DNA of 64,000 nucleotides, taken from the NCBI GenBank assembly GCA_022702545.1, contig JAHRBC010000002.1:1860001-1924000 (forward strand). The letters run 5' to 3'. The number at the start of each line of letters is the position of its first letter. The first letter of the stretch is position 1. Made by a program: the position numbers and the translations under genes. Positions 24,900-36,736 of this stretch are shown here, one piece after another. The notes below the pieces were generated by a model. It was not told where the DNA came from, did no database searches, and was given only the letters and a program-made list of their open reading frames with translations. The DNA comes from Phycomyces nitens (Eukaryota; Mucoromycota; Mucoromycetes; Mucorales; Phycomycetaceae).

Positions 24900-25044
24900 A
24901 GATAATCGATATGTACGACTTTTAAATATATACACATTTTATTTACTTTTTTTTTAAAGAAAAAAAATCTTCACACACACACAGACACACAGACATATAT
25001 ACATATATACATATATATGATTATTATGATTAATATGAGTGTGC

Positions 25045-25656
25045 TCATTCAACTGTTTGCTCTGGTGCTTTTCGTAATCGTCGTAGATTGGGTGTAGATG
25101 AAGACACCTTTTTTGGTTTTGGTGTTCGGGTAGAAGTGAGTTCTTTCCATACAAAACAAGAATGGCCGACAATATGATGCTTTGGCTTGCGGCCTCGTTT
25201 CTTGCGAGGGATAAGAAGTGCAGGGTGATCAGATGTGAATGAGGTTGGCTTCTGCTGGAGAGGGGCTGGCTGGCGTCCGGGATTGACCTCCCATACGGTT
25301 GGGGCTAAGAACACCCAGCCTCCTTCCCAGATAGGTTCGCGTAGATTGGGTGGTCGACCCCGACGGCGTTTAAGGACGGGTGGTTGGGCGACTGGGCTTT
25401 GGGCAGGTGTGAGAGGTTCAGGGCTAGATTGAGCTGGAGAAGGACGGACTAATCGCTGGGGCGGATCATCGCCTTGGAGTGGAGGTAGAGTATCTTCGCA
25501 AGGTGGTGATACTGGGCGAAATGGTAAGGCGAGTGGAGAGATGGAGGGAAACGAATGGTCTGGAGATAGCCTTTGGTTTGGCTCTGGACGTGGCGAGAGA
25601 GTCAAAAGCTGGGTGATTGAAGGCAGCTTATGTTCGTAGGTATGAAATGAAGACAT
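25045..25656 (-). CDS. AT-hook DNA-binding protein
   Basis: A single-exon frame of 203 aa starting MSSFHTYEHKLPSITQLL. The N-terminal half is Pro/Ser-rich and disordered. Two AT-hook cores follow: LKRRRGRPPNLRE and PRKKRGRKPKHHI, about 65 residues apart, with a Trp-containing segment (EPIWEGGWVFLAPTVWEV) between them. Right after the second hook comes VGHSCFVWKELTSTRTPKP, then a basic tail. AT-hooks insert in the minor groove of AT-rich DNA; nuclear location and a role in chromatin or transcription are inferred. The N-terminal sequence EHKLPSITQLL resembles short motifs at the start of GATA and other fungal regulators, but no zinc finger is present. Confidence 0.8.
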   Translation of the reverse strand: MSSFHTYEHKLPSITQLLTLSPRPEPNQRLSPDHSFPSISPLALPFRPVSPPCEDTLPPLQGDDPPQRLVRPSPAQSSPEPLTPAQSPVAQPPVLKRRRGRPPNLREPIWEGGWVFLAPTVWEVNPGRQPAPLQQKPTSFTSDHPALLIPRKKRGRKPKHHIVGHSCFVWKELTSTRTPKPKKVSSSTPNLRRLRKAPEQTVE

Positions 25657-27568
25657 TTGGTAGATGAAAAGAAAGAGAAAAAAGTCAATTTATACCAAAT
25701 ATGATAAAAACCGTTACCAGGGTTGAAAAAAGCCTAAAAAAGAAGATTGGGAATATTCGGCTGAAAGGCCCTTTGGTCTGTGTTTCTTTGGTGGTTGAAT
25801 AAGCAGATCCCAATCATAGTGGGACCACACAGCTTCCTTTTCTGACCTATTTCTGTAATCAGAAAATAATTATTCTAGCCCAATAAAGCACTTTAGAGAA
25901 GGGAAGGAAAGGAAGATGAAGGGGCAACACAAGAGAAACCTATTCATTTGTTACCACAACTTCCTTTTATGGAAATATTTGTACTTTGGAGTCTTTTGTA
26001 GAGCCAATGTGCCCAAAAAAGGAAAAATTAACGACTGCTTTTATGCTTCTGTGTTGACCATCAGAATAAATATTATTTGACTATTTATTTAAGAATAATA
26101 AGGTGCAAATATGTGTATATATACAAATATATGTATATATATATGTGTACGTGAAGTTTGATTCTATAGTCTTGTATCTGGTACCAATTAACACGATTGT
26201 ATCCTGTCAAAAACAGATTAAAATGTTTAATATTCTTTTAATTTAACAAGATCAAGATACAAAAGGAGACCCAAGAGAATAAGATGTATATATTTCAATC
26301 TTCTTTGTTTGAATTGAAGTGTATGTAATACTATATATAATGAATACTTGACAATGAATATCCAAATAAATAGCGAGCTATTTATACACTCACTTTCTGA
26401 TTTATTTAAATATATACTTTTATATCATAAAGGAGTATCTTTATTGATATTGGGGATGTCTATATTGACCAAATGTTAATCGTGTATTACATTGTTTTAA
26501 TACCAACCCAAAGCCCATCAAATGAATGAGAAATCCTATAGTGTGCAACCAAAGATATGTAAATGTAAATGTAAATGTAATTGTGTGTGTGTGTGTGTGT
26601 GCTGGTTGCATTATCTGCTTTTAGATTTAATTACTTTCCAAAACAGGAAAAGTGTCTATTACTATACAAAGCAAGAAATATTTACAACATTATATCCTTT
26701 TCTAGAAAGATAGGGGTAAAACAAAAAAATAAATAAATAAACACAAATAATAGAAGAAGAAAAAGAAGAAGAAAAAGAATTGGCATTTTCAAAATAATCG
26801 AATAGACAAAACCACGCGTTATTTTAATAAAACCAAGAAAGAACAAGAGCAAAATAAAATAAATAGAGAAATAAATAGCACCAGTCTGTTATGAATCAAT
26901 AGAAATCAATTACATGCTTAAATACCACCATGGACATCGAATGACCCCCAATTGAGAATTGTCCAAGTGCTTTATCCTCGTGGGCTCAGCCATATACACT
27001 TGACGGAGTACCTGCCCATTTTGAGCAACACCTAAAATTATTTTATTATTATTATAATTATAATTAATTTAGTGGCATGGTTTTTAAGTACTGATCGGAT
27101 GAAATATATATAAATATATACATATTGTGTTTTTTGTTTCTCTGATACTCGTGTTTCATACTCCAATGATTCCACATTTGCCTCCCCATGTTCTTATAGT
27201 TTATCTAGGGCGATCTCATTCAATTGGGATACGGGTGATTCCGATCACCAGAATAATACTAATACTAATAATAATAATAAGCCCAAGAAGCTTTTGGATA
27301 TTAAAATCAAGATACAATCAACATCTTTATTTTGACATATAGTCACATTTCTAAATTAATTAATTTTTCCCCATGATCCCATTTTACAAGCCACCCTCTC
27401 TTGAGCAAATTAAAAATGAGAAGCGCTCAAGCACAACCCAAGTCAGAGCGGTGACGAAACCGGAGATATTTTCATGACTGTCTTGTCAATCCATCTTCCA
27501 CCCCTTGTCACTTCCCACCCTTTCACCCCAACCTCCTTTTCTGTATTTTATTTCAAAACCTAGCAAGA
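25657..27568. other. AT-rich intergenic region with microsatellites
   Basis: Contains a GTAAAT triplication followed by (GT)n near 26555-26600, an AAG-rich stretch near 26750-26780, and (ATT)n tracts near 27040-27070. On the minus strand 27031-26910 is an exon-like open segment, reported separately. The last 100 bp is the CT-rich promoter/leader of TIM44. Confidence 0.45.
26910..27031 (-). other. exon-like open segment of unknown origin
   Basis: After an ATTTTAG acceptor at about 27032 a 39-codon minus-strand frame reads VAQNGQVLRQVYMAEPTRIK and HLDNSQLGVIRCPWWYLSM before TAA. Its composition is coding-like, unlike the surrounding AT-rich DNA. No family recognised; no convincing upstream exon found. 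It may be the last exon of a decayed gene. Confidence 0.25.
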
Positions 27569-29121
27569 ATGTCTGCCTATAGAACGCTTCTAACCACCCG
27601 CTCCCGCACAACCCATGTCATCACTGCCTTCCGTACAACCCCCGCACGAAACTACAGCTCACCTGTCCGTGTATTTATCCAGACAATTAAAGATCAAATA
27701 AAGAAAAACAAGGAAGTCCAAGACGGTGTAAAGACCCTCCAGGATGAGTCTGGCAAGATTGGAGAGAGTGACACGCTCAAGAAAGCCCGAGAACTATTTG
27801 AAAAAGCAAAGGTAAATCATCAAACGCGGCGTTTTTCTCTGTAAATACTTATCCTTGTCTCTAGGAGCAACAATCTGCACAGTCTGAAAGATTAAAGCAG
27901 GCCAGTGAAAAGATCACCCAAACAGCAAGCAAGGTTGGTGAGACTCTGCAAGAGTCGTACCAAAAGGCAGCCGAGACCGAATTCGCAAAGGAAACGGCCG
28001 AAAAGTTGAAAAAGGCAGCTGAGAACATTGACAAGGCAGCCGACCCATTGAGAAAGAGTGCTGCTGCTGGAAAGATCTCTGAGGGTTTCCAGACAGTTGT
28101 CAAGGATGAGAGTGGCAGATATGCTGGCTTTGTGGACAAGGAGACTCGTCGCAAGATGCGCGAAAAGGCTCAGACCGAGGTACAGAATGGTCCTGGAAAA
28201 AAGGTTGCAGAGGATCCCAATGCTGGCTCTGGCATTGTTCTCCACAAGGATTCAAAGTGGAAGGAGAGCTGGTCCAAGTTCAAGGAAGATAGCCCTATTA
28301 TGCAGGGGATTTTCCGGGCCAGAAAGAATTATGAGGATTCCGACAATGTGTTTGTGTCTTATTCTAGAGCCTTCACCGACCGTGTCTCGGAGACCTTTGG
28401 TAACAATATAACCAGGGGACAATTCTTTGTGACTAACTCTTGGCAGGTTCTATTTTCGAGGAGTCTGATCAAGCACAGGCCATTCGTGCTTTCCAGGCCA
28501 TTGATCCTACCTTCAATATGGAGAAGTTTATGAACGAGGCCCGCAATTATATCATACCTGAGCTTATGGAGGCCTACCTCAAGGGTGATGTGGAGACCTT
28601 GAAGTTGTGGTGCTCAGAGGCCGTAAGTTTTTTTTTTGTGTGGGGAGATGGCGCACGGGCACTGGGTCTGATTTTGGTTATCTAGACTTATAATGTCCTG
28701 ACCGCACTTATCCAAGCCCAAATGCAGCAAGGACTCGTGAGTGATTGCAGAATTCAGGACTTGCGAGATGTGGATGTAAGTAGAACAATAAAAAGGTACC
28801 GAGATCTTATTTCCAATGATTGTAGTTGGTTGCAGCCAAGATCCTAGAGAATGATATTCCTGTACTGGTGCTCTCTTTCCGCACTCAGGAAATCATTGTT
28901 TTCCGCAATGCCAAGAGTGGAGAAGTTGTGTTTGGCAAAGAGGTAAGTGACTGTGATGGTAATAGACAATGTGCTAAAAATGGCAATTTTATTAGGATCA
29001 CATTGAGCAGGTCACATATGCTTGTGTGCTCACAAAAGAGCCCGAGGATCTACAAAACCCTGTGACAGGAGGATGGAGAATTATTGACATGGCCAAACAT
29101 GACTCTCGGCCAGTCTGGTAA
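27569..29121 (+). CDS. TIM44: mitochondrial import inner membrane translocase subunit Tim44
   Basis: Six exons (27569-27811, 27865-28399, 28447-28622, 28686-28775, 28826-28942, 28996-29121) give 428 aa, the usual length. The N-terminus is an Arg/Ser/Thr-rich presequence (MSAYRTLLTTRSRTTHVI), followed by VFIQTIKDQIKKNKEVQDGV, a Lys/Ala/Glu-rich coiled-coil region, and, from about residue 265, the conserved C-terminal Tim44 domain (IDPTFNMEKFMNEARNYIIP, YLKGDVETLKLWCSEATYNV, NPVTGGWRIIDMAKHDSRPV). Tim44 tethers mtHsp70 and the PAM motor to the TIM23 channel on the matrix side. Ends 580 bp before the RGS-FSP1 gene on the same strand. Confidence 0.95.
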
Positions 29122-29701
29122 AACGATGGCATAATATATATAATACCAGCTATCAAAAACCAAACCACTTTTTAGAATGTTTTTTTTTAATACACAAAAT
29201 ATAAAGATATAAATATATATAAATATATATATATATAATATATATGAATATCATATAGAGATCTTTCATACACCGAAAAATATTCGTGTTTTTGTTGAGT
29301 AATTTGGGTGACTGATTAAAACTATCCCACATATGCTTCTTTCGGGCGAGCACGGTGTGTTTTGGGCAGAGGTGGTAGCCATGTGGAATGGTAGGACAGA
29401 TCAGGCAGCAAGAGGGTAAGTAGAATATTAGATGTGGAGCTTGTCCTTCCGATTGGCCTGTGGGAATCACGCGATGGGCATATTTTTCTGGCTCTTGTGT
29501 TTACCAAGAAAGAAGGAAAATCATTAGACAAACACGCCACCAAAACAGCAATGTTTGCAACTGACCAATACAATTTGATGGGGGTGCAGAATCAGCCAAA
29601 GATTCTTATTTTACTACTTAAACAGGTCTTTAAAAATCAATAATTCCATTTTATCTTTTATACATACTCACAATAGATTCCTTCTTTCTCAAAACATAAC
29701 A
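29122..29701. other. intergenic between TIM44 and the RGS-FSP1 gene
   Basis: About 580 bp. A TATATA-rich tract lies near 29205-29250. Frames on both strands between 29322 and 29640 lack domain signals. The last 60 bp is the CT-rich leader of the next gene. Confidence 0.4.
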
Positions 29702-32340
29702 ATGTCTGCCTCTGCTAGACCTTCATTCTCTCGAACCCCGTCCATTGCCTCTTCTATCCAATACAACTCCAAGCGAGCAACAACCCAAACAATTCTCGCC
29801 AACTGCACCCTTCATGACATCCTCACCAACCCTAGACTCCTTTTTCCCTTTGAGCGCTTCCTCAGAGGATCCTGGTCACACGAAAACCTTTTATTTATTG
29901 AAGCAATGAGCCAGCTACGACATGAAAACGACCCCAAGATTGTCGAAACCACTCTGCACAGGTAATTAGTTTAATTTTTATCTCGAGAAGCATAATAACC
30001 CTTTTGCAGAATCTACAAGACATTTATTGCCTGCGGATCTCCCCTCGAGCTAAATGTGACCACCCAGGCAAAGGTCAAGAGCAAAATTGACTCAATGCAG
30101 TGGGCAATTCTTAGCCGCAAAGAAGCAGTCGCTATCCTTGCAGAAACTGAAGACCAAGTGCTTACCACCCTTGTAAGTTGCCTAGATTTCTATCTATTCC
30201 ATGACCTGATTTGTATATTTTTTTTATTCATGCATTTTAAAATTCTAAATATTGTAGAACGCAAAACTTGCCGAGTACATTGAAACAAGCAAGACCAGCC
30301 CTGTTGAGTAAGTTTAGCAAAATGTACACAAACCATTCTAACATATTGTACAGTACTTCTCTCTGTGTCTCCATGCCCCAGAAACTCCAGAAAAAGGTCG
30401 TCATTGTTGGTGGTGGATTCACCGTAAGTTTTTAAATTATTTGCAATTTGACTTGTTTATTTATTTTAACCTTTATTATTATTATTATTATTATTAGGGC
30501 TTCACAGTTGGCTCAATTCTGGACCCAATGCACTTGTTCCATGTCACCCTAATTGACACAAAAGGTAAAATCAACAACAATAAAGACCGTCAACTAATTT
30601 TCGTTAGATTCCTTTGAGTACACTCCAGGAATTGTCAAGAAAATCGTCGATCCTTCCCAGTCAAGCTCACTCCGAGTACGTCATGACAGCTACATTGTCA
30701 ATGGCACGGTTATTCTCGGCCATGTCGAGGAAATATGTAGTGACGCGATGTCACTCAAAGTCAATGGGGACATGGTACGTACATTTCCTGATTTCTAGTC
30801 TGTGTACTAGGCGCAAAATAAATGCCACGAGAAAGTCAGCGGAACAAGACCCTGGATTACTAAATATGGTGCCTACTTCTTCCCTTTTTAGATCTCGTTC
30901 GATTATTTAGTTGTGGCCACTGGCAGCTCCTATTCGTCTCAGCTCAAATCAACAGACATCTCCTCACTCTACCGTCTGTCCGGTCTGGAAGATGTTAATA
31001 CCGAACTCCAGAACGCCCGAAAGGTCCTCATCATTGGTAAGCAGCCCATCAAATAGTCTCAATTAGCCTCTAACCCATTTGTTAGGTGGTGGTCTGGTTG
31101 GGTGTGAATTAGCCTCTGAAATTGCTGATTTCGAATTCCCTGGTCCCTATCCCAAGAAATCAATCACCATGGTTGAGTCGCATAGCAACGTGGTCAGTCG
31201 CAGCGATGTACGCCAACAAGAACGTGCCCATGATTACCTAGGCAACCTTGGCGTCGAAATTGTCTGTAATGAACGCATTGTTGACTTTGACAGTGCCGAG
31301 GCCAATGTCTATGTCGGCTCAAGCGGCCGTGTCTACCAAGGATACGAAAAGGTGTTTGTGGCAACTGGCACAAAACCCAACAGCGACCTGTTTATGAACA
31401 GCACGAGCGAGTTGTCCCTCGAAAGCTGTCTTGATATCTGGGGCCGCATCCGAGTCAAGCCGACTCTCCAGATCGACCATTTCAGTTACCAGCACATCTT
31501 TGCCGGCGGCGATGTTACAAATGTCGTTGAAGAAAAGACAGGCTACGCTGCCACTATTGCCGGAGTCTGCATTGCTCGCAATATCTGTCGCCTTGTGAAA
31601 GGCAAACCTGCCTTGAAGCAGGGCACAAAGGGTACATTGCCCGCCCCAGACAAGCCTCTGCATGGTATGAAGGCACACGGTGGTATTGGCAAACGTAAGT
31701 CCCCAACCTGTCTTTAATATTGGTCACTAACCCAACCCTCACTTTTTTAGAAAGCCTCAATATTCTCAAGAAGAAATTCTCTTTCCTTAACCCATCTTGG
31801 GCCGCCCTAAAGTATTTCAATGAAACCCAATTCACAAGAATCGTCCAAGGCCAAGGCGGACTATCATCCCATATTCTTGGCAGACTTCCACGAAGACTCA
31901 TGTTGCCATCAAACTCCCCAACATTCCCAACCGCATCCTTCTCGACCCTTTCACTTGGGACCTCCCCGCTATTTACACAATCAGAGTGCTCCATTGATAC
32001 ACCAAAGGATCTCATCGATCGTACGACCGCTCGTAGCAATAGAAACTCCTGTGACAGTTGTGGTCGCAAGTCTACTTCCAGGTGCAGCTCGTGTGACAAT
32101 GACAGCAACTCTTCAATTGACGAGTACCTAGTGGAACACTTTACATTTGGCGGAGAAAACATCGAGTTATTTGCAGAAGAAAGGCGCCGGTCCATCAAGG
32201 CAGCCAAAGAAGAGCCTCCCCTGAGCCCAAGGATAAAATCCAGACGTACAAGCGTAGTATCTGCCCACTCTGTATGCACAAACAAAAACTCGTCCGTTTC
32301 TCCACACAATTCTCTGTCTACGCCGCCTATCCATGTCTAA
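29702..32340 (+). CDS. RGS domain fused to an FSP1/AIFM2-like NAD(P)H oxidoreductase
   Basis: Nine exons (29702-29961, 30010-30172, 30258-30307, 30354-30423, 30498-30564, 30608-30774, 30892-31036, 31086-31694, 31751-32340) join in frame to 706 aa. Residues about 35-150 form an RGS domain: FPFERFLRGSWSHENLLFIE, IYKTFIACGSPLELNVTTQA, and the end helix NAKLAEYIE. From about 170 follows a two-Rossmann flavoprotein: KVVIVGGGFTGFTVG (FAD), SYIVNGTVILGHVEEI, DYLVVATGSSYSS, KVLIIGGGLVGCELASEIA (NAD(P)H), FVATGTKPNSD, and HIFAGGDVTNVVEEKTGYAA, as in AIFM2/FSP1 (AMID), which reduces coenzyme Q and protects against lipid peroxidation. A Ser/Arg-rich tail of about 180 aa completes it. No myristoylation start. 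No stop or frame break separates the two domains; they are joined across ordinary introns. RGS domains accelerate GTP hydrolysis by G-alpha subunits. Coupling of G-protein signalling to a quinone reductase is inference. Confidence 0.9.
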
Positions 32341-32775
32341 TCTTCAAAAAAGAACACGAGAAAATAATGGGCTCATCATTTATTTTCTCTATTTTTATTT
32401 ATTCACTAATTTTTATATAGTCATTCTACGATTCTTTATATATGCCTTCCATTGCCTTTCCTCTCTTTATTTTTCATGTCAATTAACTTAGACTTTCTCC
32501 TTCTTTTTTGCCTTCATTCATTCATAGGCAAATAAGTGTATTATATAGATCATATCCATGCATTAGATTTATATACACAACCCCACCTCTACTATCAAGT
32601 TTCACAATAAACAATTGTATGCAGTTCAACCAATATCTTTAATAGCTGTCATTTTTTTTATGTATATATATGTGTGTGTATTTGAGGTAGGCGTGGATTT
32701 CAAAAAGAGAGATGTCAAATTAAATATTAAATATATATATGTATATACAATTATATATATATATATATATATAAA
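32341..32775. other. convergent intergenic spacer
   Basis: Between the 3' ends of the RGS-FSP1 gene and U2AF35. AT-rich with (TA)n near 32738-32772. Should carry both polyadenylation regions. No gene seen. Confidence 0.45.
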
Positions 32776-33726
32776 TTATGGCTCTCTTTCTCGTCCATAT
32801 TCTGGCATCTCCATTTCTCGACCCCTCCTTCCTTCATCATCACGGTTTCGAGTCTCTTTTCTCTTCTCTCGGACTGTCAGTCTCTGTGCCTCTTCTAGTT
32901 CTCTTCGGAGTGCTCGGTTAGGATGCTTGAGATGCATAAAGTTGCAGAATCCACCACGGTTGCACTCTGCAATCTCATGCTGTCTACAGCATGCTTCCCT
33001 AAAATCTGTCACTGGTGACAGTTCGGCATAGAGTGGACGACCTGTTGTATTCCGGAAACATTTTGCCAAATCAGTCTTTTGAAAAATAATAATAATGATA
33101 AACATGCACATACCAGCATAGAATCGATTGTTCAGACTCTCGACAGCATTTCCAGCATCCTCTTCATATCGATATTGGCAATATACATTTCCTACCAAAT
33201 GATCACCAACATTGTCGCAGACACACATCTCCTCTACTTCACCAAACTTGGCAAGTTCAGTAAAGACGTCTTCGTAAAAGAGATCAAAATCTTCTTGGAG
33301 CTGTTCCTCTGTCATGTTACATGAGGGATCGTGTGCTGGATTACGGTACATATTCGCAATAAGGATCGTCTGCGAGAAGGTGGGCTTCACGTGTTTCCTC
33401 GAACAACGATCGCCGTGACGACATGCTCCAATCTATCAATAAACAACATATCAAAAAAGTTTATTACAAGGATTCGCCAAATTATTATAATGTGGCATTA
33501 GTACTGCTAAGAATTATCTTATTATTTTTATCCTTTTATTGTATTATTTATATATATATATTTACCTTGAAGTAGAAGGAACAATTGACTCTAAACAAGA
33601 GGAAATCAATTGGAACATTAGTACATTTATAAACACATATTTGGTGCAAAATTGAGCGTGTCTTGAACAACACGTTACTTACTTGTCCTTTTCTGTGCCG
33701 TAGATACTAGCGAGATATTCAGCCAT
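32776..33726 (-). CDS. U2 snRNP auxiliary factor small subunit (U2AF35)
   Basis: Four exons (33726-33683, 33590-33566, 33432-33114, 33041-32776) give 217 aa starting MAEYLASIYGTEKDKVNCSF. A first CCCH zinc finger ([20 protein letters not shown]), a U2AF-homology RRM (QTILIANMYRNPAHDPS ... HLVGNVYCQYRYEEDAGNAV), ELSPVTDFREACCRQHE and a second CCCH finger (CNRGGFCNFMHLK) are in the expected order. The tail is Arg/Glu-rich and short, without the long RS/Gly tail of animal U2AF1. The protein recognises the AG at the 3' splice site as a heterodimer with U2AF65. Intron 2-3 region contains one 25-nt exon encoding VNCSFYFK. Confidence 0.95.
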
Positions 33727-34115
33727 GGATGTTCCTAGGGGTAGTTATTTTTCTGTAGAGGGATGAAGATGCTTGGACGAGGAAAAGCCACTGCTTTTTA
33801 TAGGATCGGGGTTGCTGACGTAGCGGTTCGCAATCTTATTTGACGTCTATCTGCACCACTAGAAATCCGTTATCCAGTCTTTTTTTTTTCTTTTTTCTTC
33901 TTCCATGATTTTTGTATTTATAATCAACATGTTTCATGGGTTTCAATTATGGGCCAATAATATCAAGTTTTGTAAATGTTTCAAAAGTGAACATTCTTTT
34001 TTATAAAGTATATAATATAATATTAAAGGGAAAATAAAAAGGCAATCTTGTTAAAGATTATATATATGTGTGTGTGTGTTTGTGGATGCAATTGTTGCTA
34101 TAGAGGTCTTGGTGG
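33727..34115. other. intergenic between U2AF35 and IFRD gene
   Basis: About 390 bp with (TG)n near 34065-34085 and a (T)n/(CTT) stretch near 33880-33905. Holds the U2AF35 promoter and the IFRD 3' end. No gene seen. Confidence 0.45.
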
Positions 34116-35639
34116 TTAGGCCAAAAGCCTTTCTTTGCCTTCACGCGCAGATTTGATCTGTTTTGTGCGCAGCTTTTGCCGTTCATCGTAGAGATAGTGC
34201 TTGTCTACATGGCTCATCTCTCCAGGATCATCATTGTCAGAATCATCGGCAGCCCCAGTCTCGAATCGACATGAATAGTGGAATATTTGCCGGAGCAAGG
34301 GATTTGTCTAATGAATGGTCAGTACACTGCCATACTAGCTCTAATGATTTGATTACCTTTATGTGCTGCTGAAGACCTTGTCCAATGGCTCGTCTAAACG
34401 CATTTAACAAGAGGATCTTGGCTACATGAACCCAAATGTCGATTAGAATCTAGCCTCTAGACTCCAATTGTCTACTCACACCATCCCCGGAAAGTAAGAA
34501 CCCGCCCACTGATCTTGAGTTCTTCCTCTGGTCGAGTCCCTTCTTCTACACTCTTGATCACATCTCTGAATACAGACTTTTGTTCAGCACGATCATTCTT
34601 GCTTCGTCGACGGTTGCTGTCCACAGACAATCCATGGAGGGTGTGTATTAATCCATCCATGTTGTCATACTCTGGCCACTCTGTCTCTTCCGCATCCTCT
34701 TCTACATGCTGGGTGTAGACTCGTACAGACTCAAACATCAAGGCAATGTTTTCTCCTGCGGCCACCCTGACGTCCTTTTCTGAGGATTCCAGTAGGATCT
34801 CATGGACTGGCAATACTCTGGTTGCTGTTAGAAGGGCATGAAAGGGATGCTTTCCATTGACTTACTTTTCGACTTCTTCCCACAACACCTCAAAATCAAT
34901 AACACCCTCACAGAACGTTGATATGTAGAGCAGACCATAGGCACGCAATGCAACACAGGTCAAATGTTCGATCTGCTGAGAAGAAATTCCTTCAAGCTCC
35001 ATACCCTCTCCGCCTGTCTCGATCAAATCAAACACAAAGTCGCGCAGCAATTGAGTATCAATATCAGAAGCCCCAATAAATGAAATAAGAGCAAGACTAT
35101 ATAGACACTTTATGAATGTGAGTCAGGAGAGACCATTTGGATATCTAGTGGTTCTTACTTGGATCTTGACATCGCAGTCTAGGGAATTGACAAGTGTATT
35201 TTTCAAGGTGTTTGCAACAAGCTGAAAGAGATCTTCTTCGTCTCCGAGTGAAATTTCACCATGGTTAATAAATGCAAGCGGCATTGCCTTTGCGGCCAGA
35301 ATACTCTCTTTGGAGTCGCCCTTTGATAAGGATTTTCTCAACAGGACCAATAATTCTCGGTTACGGCCATCCAAAGCCTCGGAAGAATTATGCAGGGTCA
35401 GGGCATTGATGATATTCGAAAGCGCTTCTTCTCTCACACTACAAAGAGTGTTATTACAACTGTTCTTTTTTTTGTTTTTTGATGATCTGGTTATCTTGCC
35501 TGGTGCGATTGGTTCCTAGATCGTCAATGGCCTGATTGAGCTTATCGATCCAGTTTGGATTAGTCGGGACAGCCACCTCGGCATCATTTTCTTCATGAGC
35601 GGCTTTCTTTGAGCCGTGTCTTTTAGTTGGCATTGGCAT
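34116..35639 (-). CDS. IFRD-family (interferon-related developmental regulator) protein
   Basis: Six exons (35639-35500, 35438-35159, 35107-34866, 34817-34480, 34421-34357, 34307-34116) give 418 aa. After a basic start (MPMPTKRHGSKKAAHEEN) comes an armadillo-like helical repeat region (SVREEALSNIINALTLH, SKESILAAKAMPLAFINH, QIEHLTCVALRAYGLLYIS, KDVRVAAGENIALMFESV) and the IFRD C-terminal block (NPLLRQIFHYSCRFE, HYLYDERQKLRTKQIKSARE). IFRD1/2 proteins are transcription or ribosome-associated regulators in animals and plants. The first intron appears to start with GC (ACCAG|GCAAGA); no GT donor with the right phase is present nearby. An internal Met (35633) is an alternative start. Confidence 0.88.
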
Positions 35640-36736
35640 GACCAGAAATCAGAAATGAAGAATGGAGAAAGAGTTGAAAGAAAGGACGATCCAACAGACA
35701 CTATTTCTTTCTGTATGTTTTTTTTTTGGGTTTCCGTCGCAGGAATTTTTCAGGAAATCTCAAAACAAAAGCTTAATTCTTTCTTCTTCATCTCTTTTGA
35801 ATGTGTGTGTTTTTTGTATACATATATTTGATGGGTTATTATAGAGATCCTCTATATACCCTGTAACTCTTATGATACTAATACCTCCATATCCACAAGT
35901 AATCGACAAGGAGATTAGGGATTGAGTACGGTGACTGCTACGTGAACATGACGTATAAACCAAAAGGTTAGTCTTCTTTCCAAGATGGTGATAGGTGAGA
36001 TAAGTTGATTCTAGGCATGTGTTTCTTACAACATGGATTTTTTTTAATAAAGCGCAAATATGGAAATATGAATAGTATTGCAGAGATATTGCAGAGATAT
36101 TGCTCTCTTGGAGGATCTACGGATAAGACCAAAATTGGGGATTTTTTTTGCTGTTGTTTACAAGTATTGGGAATGGGGCTGTATGCTAAATAGCATTCAA
36201 TCTGTAAATTTCCTCATTCATCACCATATGTAAGAAGCTGGAGCCATTAGATTTTAATTGTAAACCCGACCATCGACAGTTTAGAATGGCCATTGTTTGT
36301 AGCCCCAGATTTGCACACATTGAATGAATACAATATTTACACTTTATACTTTTGTCCAAAAACACCACACTCTATTTCTCGTTTACATCAATGACCAAAG
36401 ATCAATTACTTTTATATATATATATATATATATAATAAACCCAAGCATACTGAAAAAGTTGGGTTGAAATTGATGCGAGGACAGCAAGTATTGGTGCCTT
36501 CATAGTTGAGATCACATTCACCTAGAGAGGCCTCATGTACAAAGGATATAACGATAAAATGGTATTCAAACACTAAAGGAGGATGGCAATTGGAGTATCA
36601 AACTCTTTATAAAGAATACTAGTATAGCCTACCAATACAGACATCTAAGAACAGTATTATTGAAAATTCAATTTTCTTGATTGAAAACAGCCTCATATTT
36701 TTGTAAAATTCCAAAATTCACTGGATAGACCAGAGA
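35640..36736. other. gene-poor intergenic region
   Basis: About 1.1 kb, AT-rich, with a (TA)n tract at about 36415-36436. The left end contains the IFRD promoter. No supported gene. Confidence 0.45.

Noticed and set aside
26560..26600. Short direct repeats (GTAAAT and GT) as a possible array
   Set aside because: These are simple microsatellites without spacers; no CRISPR-like structure occurs, as expected for a fungus.
31554..32309. 251-codon minus frame opposite the RGS-FSP1 3' exons
   Set aside because: It is the reverse reading of the well supported last exons of the fusion gene and lacks any domain.
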